A DNA stretch of 5,272 bases from positions 1 to 5,272 of the forward strand of contig CAMWLX010000267.1 of the NCBI GenBank assembly GCA_947175225.1, written 5' to 3'. Below are positions 5,211 to 5,272 of this stretch, one piece after another; the stretch's first letter is position 1, and each line of letters starts with the position of its first letter. This DNA is from an uncultured Porphyromonadaceae bacterium. GTDB lineage: Bacteria; Bacteroidota; Bacteroidia; Bacteroidales; Muribaculaceae. Under the pieces are notes generated by a model. That model saw nothing but the letters and a program-made list of their open reading frames with translations, searched no databases and was not told the origin of the DNA. A program made the translations under genes and the position numbers.

Positions 5211-5272
5211 GAATTGAGAATTGAGAATTGGGAATTGAGAATTGGGAATTGAGAATTGGGAATTGAGAATTG
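5198..5272. repeat. AATTGAG/AATTGGG heptamer array running off the right edge
   Basis: Ten 7-bp units begin at 5198 and a partial eleventh reaches the window end. The first four are AATTGAG; from unit 5 they alternate AATTGGG, AATTGAG, AATTGGG, AATTGAG, AATTGGG, AATTGAG, giving a 14-bp higher-order period. The TGA stop of the gldE-like gene (5208-5210) lies within units 2-3, so the repeat encodes the C-terminal residues. No terminator for this gene is visible before the edge. Confidence 0.95.

Overview
The window is ordinary bacterial chromosome from the phylum Bacteroidota, most likely order Bacteroidales. The placement rests on two near-perfect Bacteroidetes-type promoters (-7 box TAATTTTG), A-rich leaders without Shine-Dalgarno sequences, a GldE-type CNNM/CBS protein, and the style of the two tRNA-synthetase proteins. 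A family such as Muribaculaceae or Prevotellaceae is possible but cannot be fixed from the sequence.

Layout. Positions 1-2254 (minus strand) hold most of valS, valyl-tRNA synthetase; its C-terminal end lies beyond the left edge. A 312-bp gap (2255-2566) carries the valS promoter, four copies of an AATTTAG heptamer and most of a 42-bp minisatellite of five copies. The minisatellite runs into the 3' end of the next gene, 2567-3499 (minus strand), a glutamyl-Q tRNA(Asp) synthetase (gluQ), and supplies its last residues and its stop codon. A 361-bp divergent intergenic region (3500-3860) holds five CATG decamers at exact 10-bp spacing, a hairpin, a strong plus-strand terminator with no recognised gene in front of it, and a good promoter. 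That promoter drives a plus-strand gene at 3861-5210, a CNNM/CBS/CorC-HlyC membrane protein of GldE type. Its stop codon falls inside a second heptamer array (AATTGAG/AATTGGG) that continues past the right edge.

How the genes relate. valS and gluQ both act on tRNA: valS charges tRNA-Val, and GluQ modifies the queuosine of tRNA-Asp. They share a strand, but valS has its own promoter, so they need not form one operon. The gldE-like gene is divergent and independently promoted; its usual flavobacterial neighbours mutY and ssb are absent upstream.

I see no defence system, CRISPR array, IS element, prophage or RNA gene of known family. The interest lies in the non-coding DNA. Tandem repeats end two of the three genes, the minisatellite varies almost only at one YRY trinucleotide per unit, that site sits in the arm of a hairpin that would compete with a second one, and there is a helically phased decamer array upstream of gluQ.
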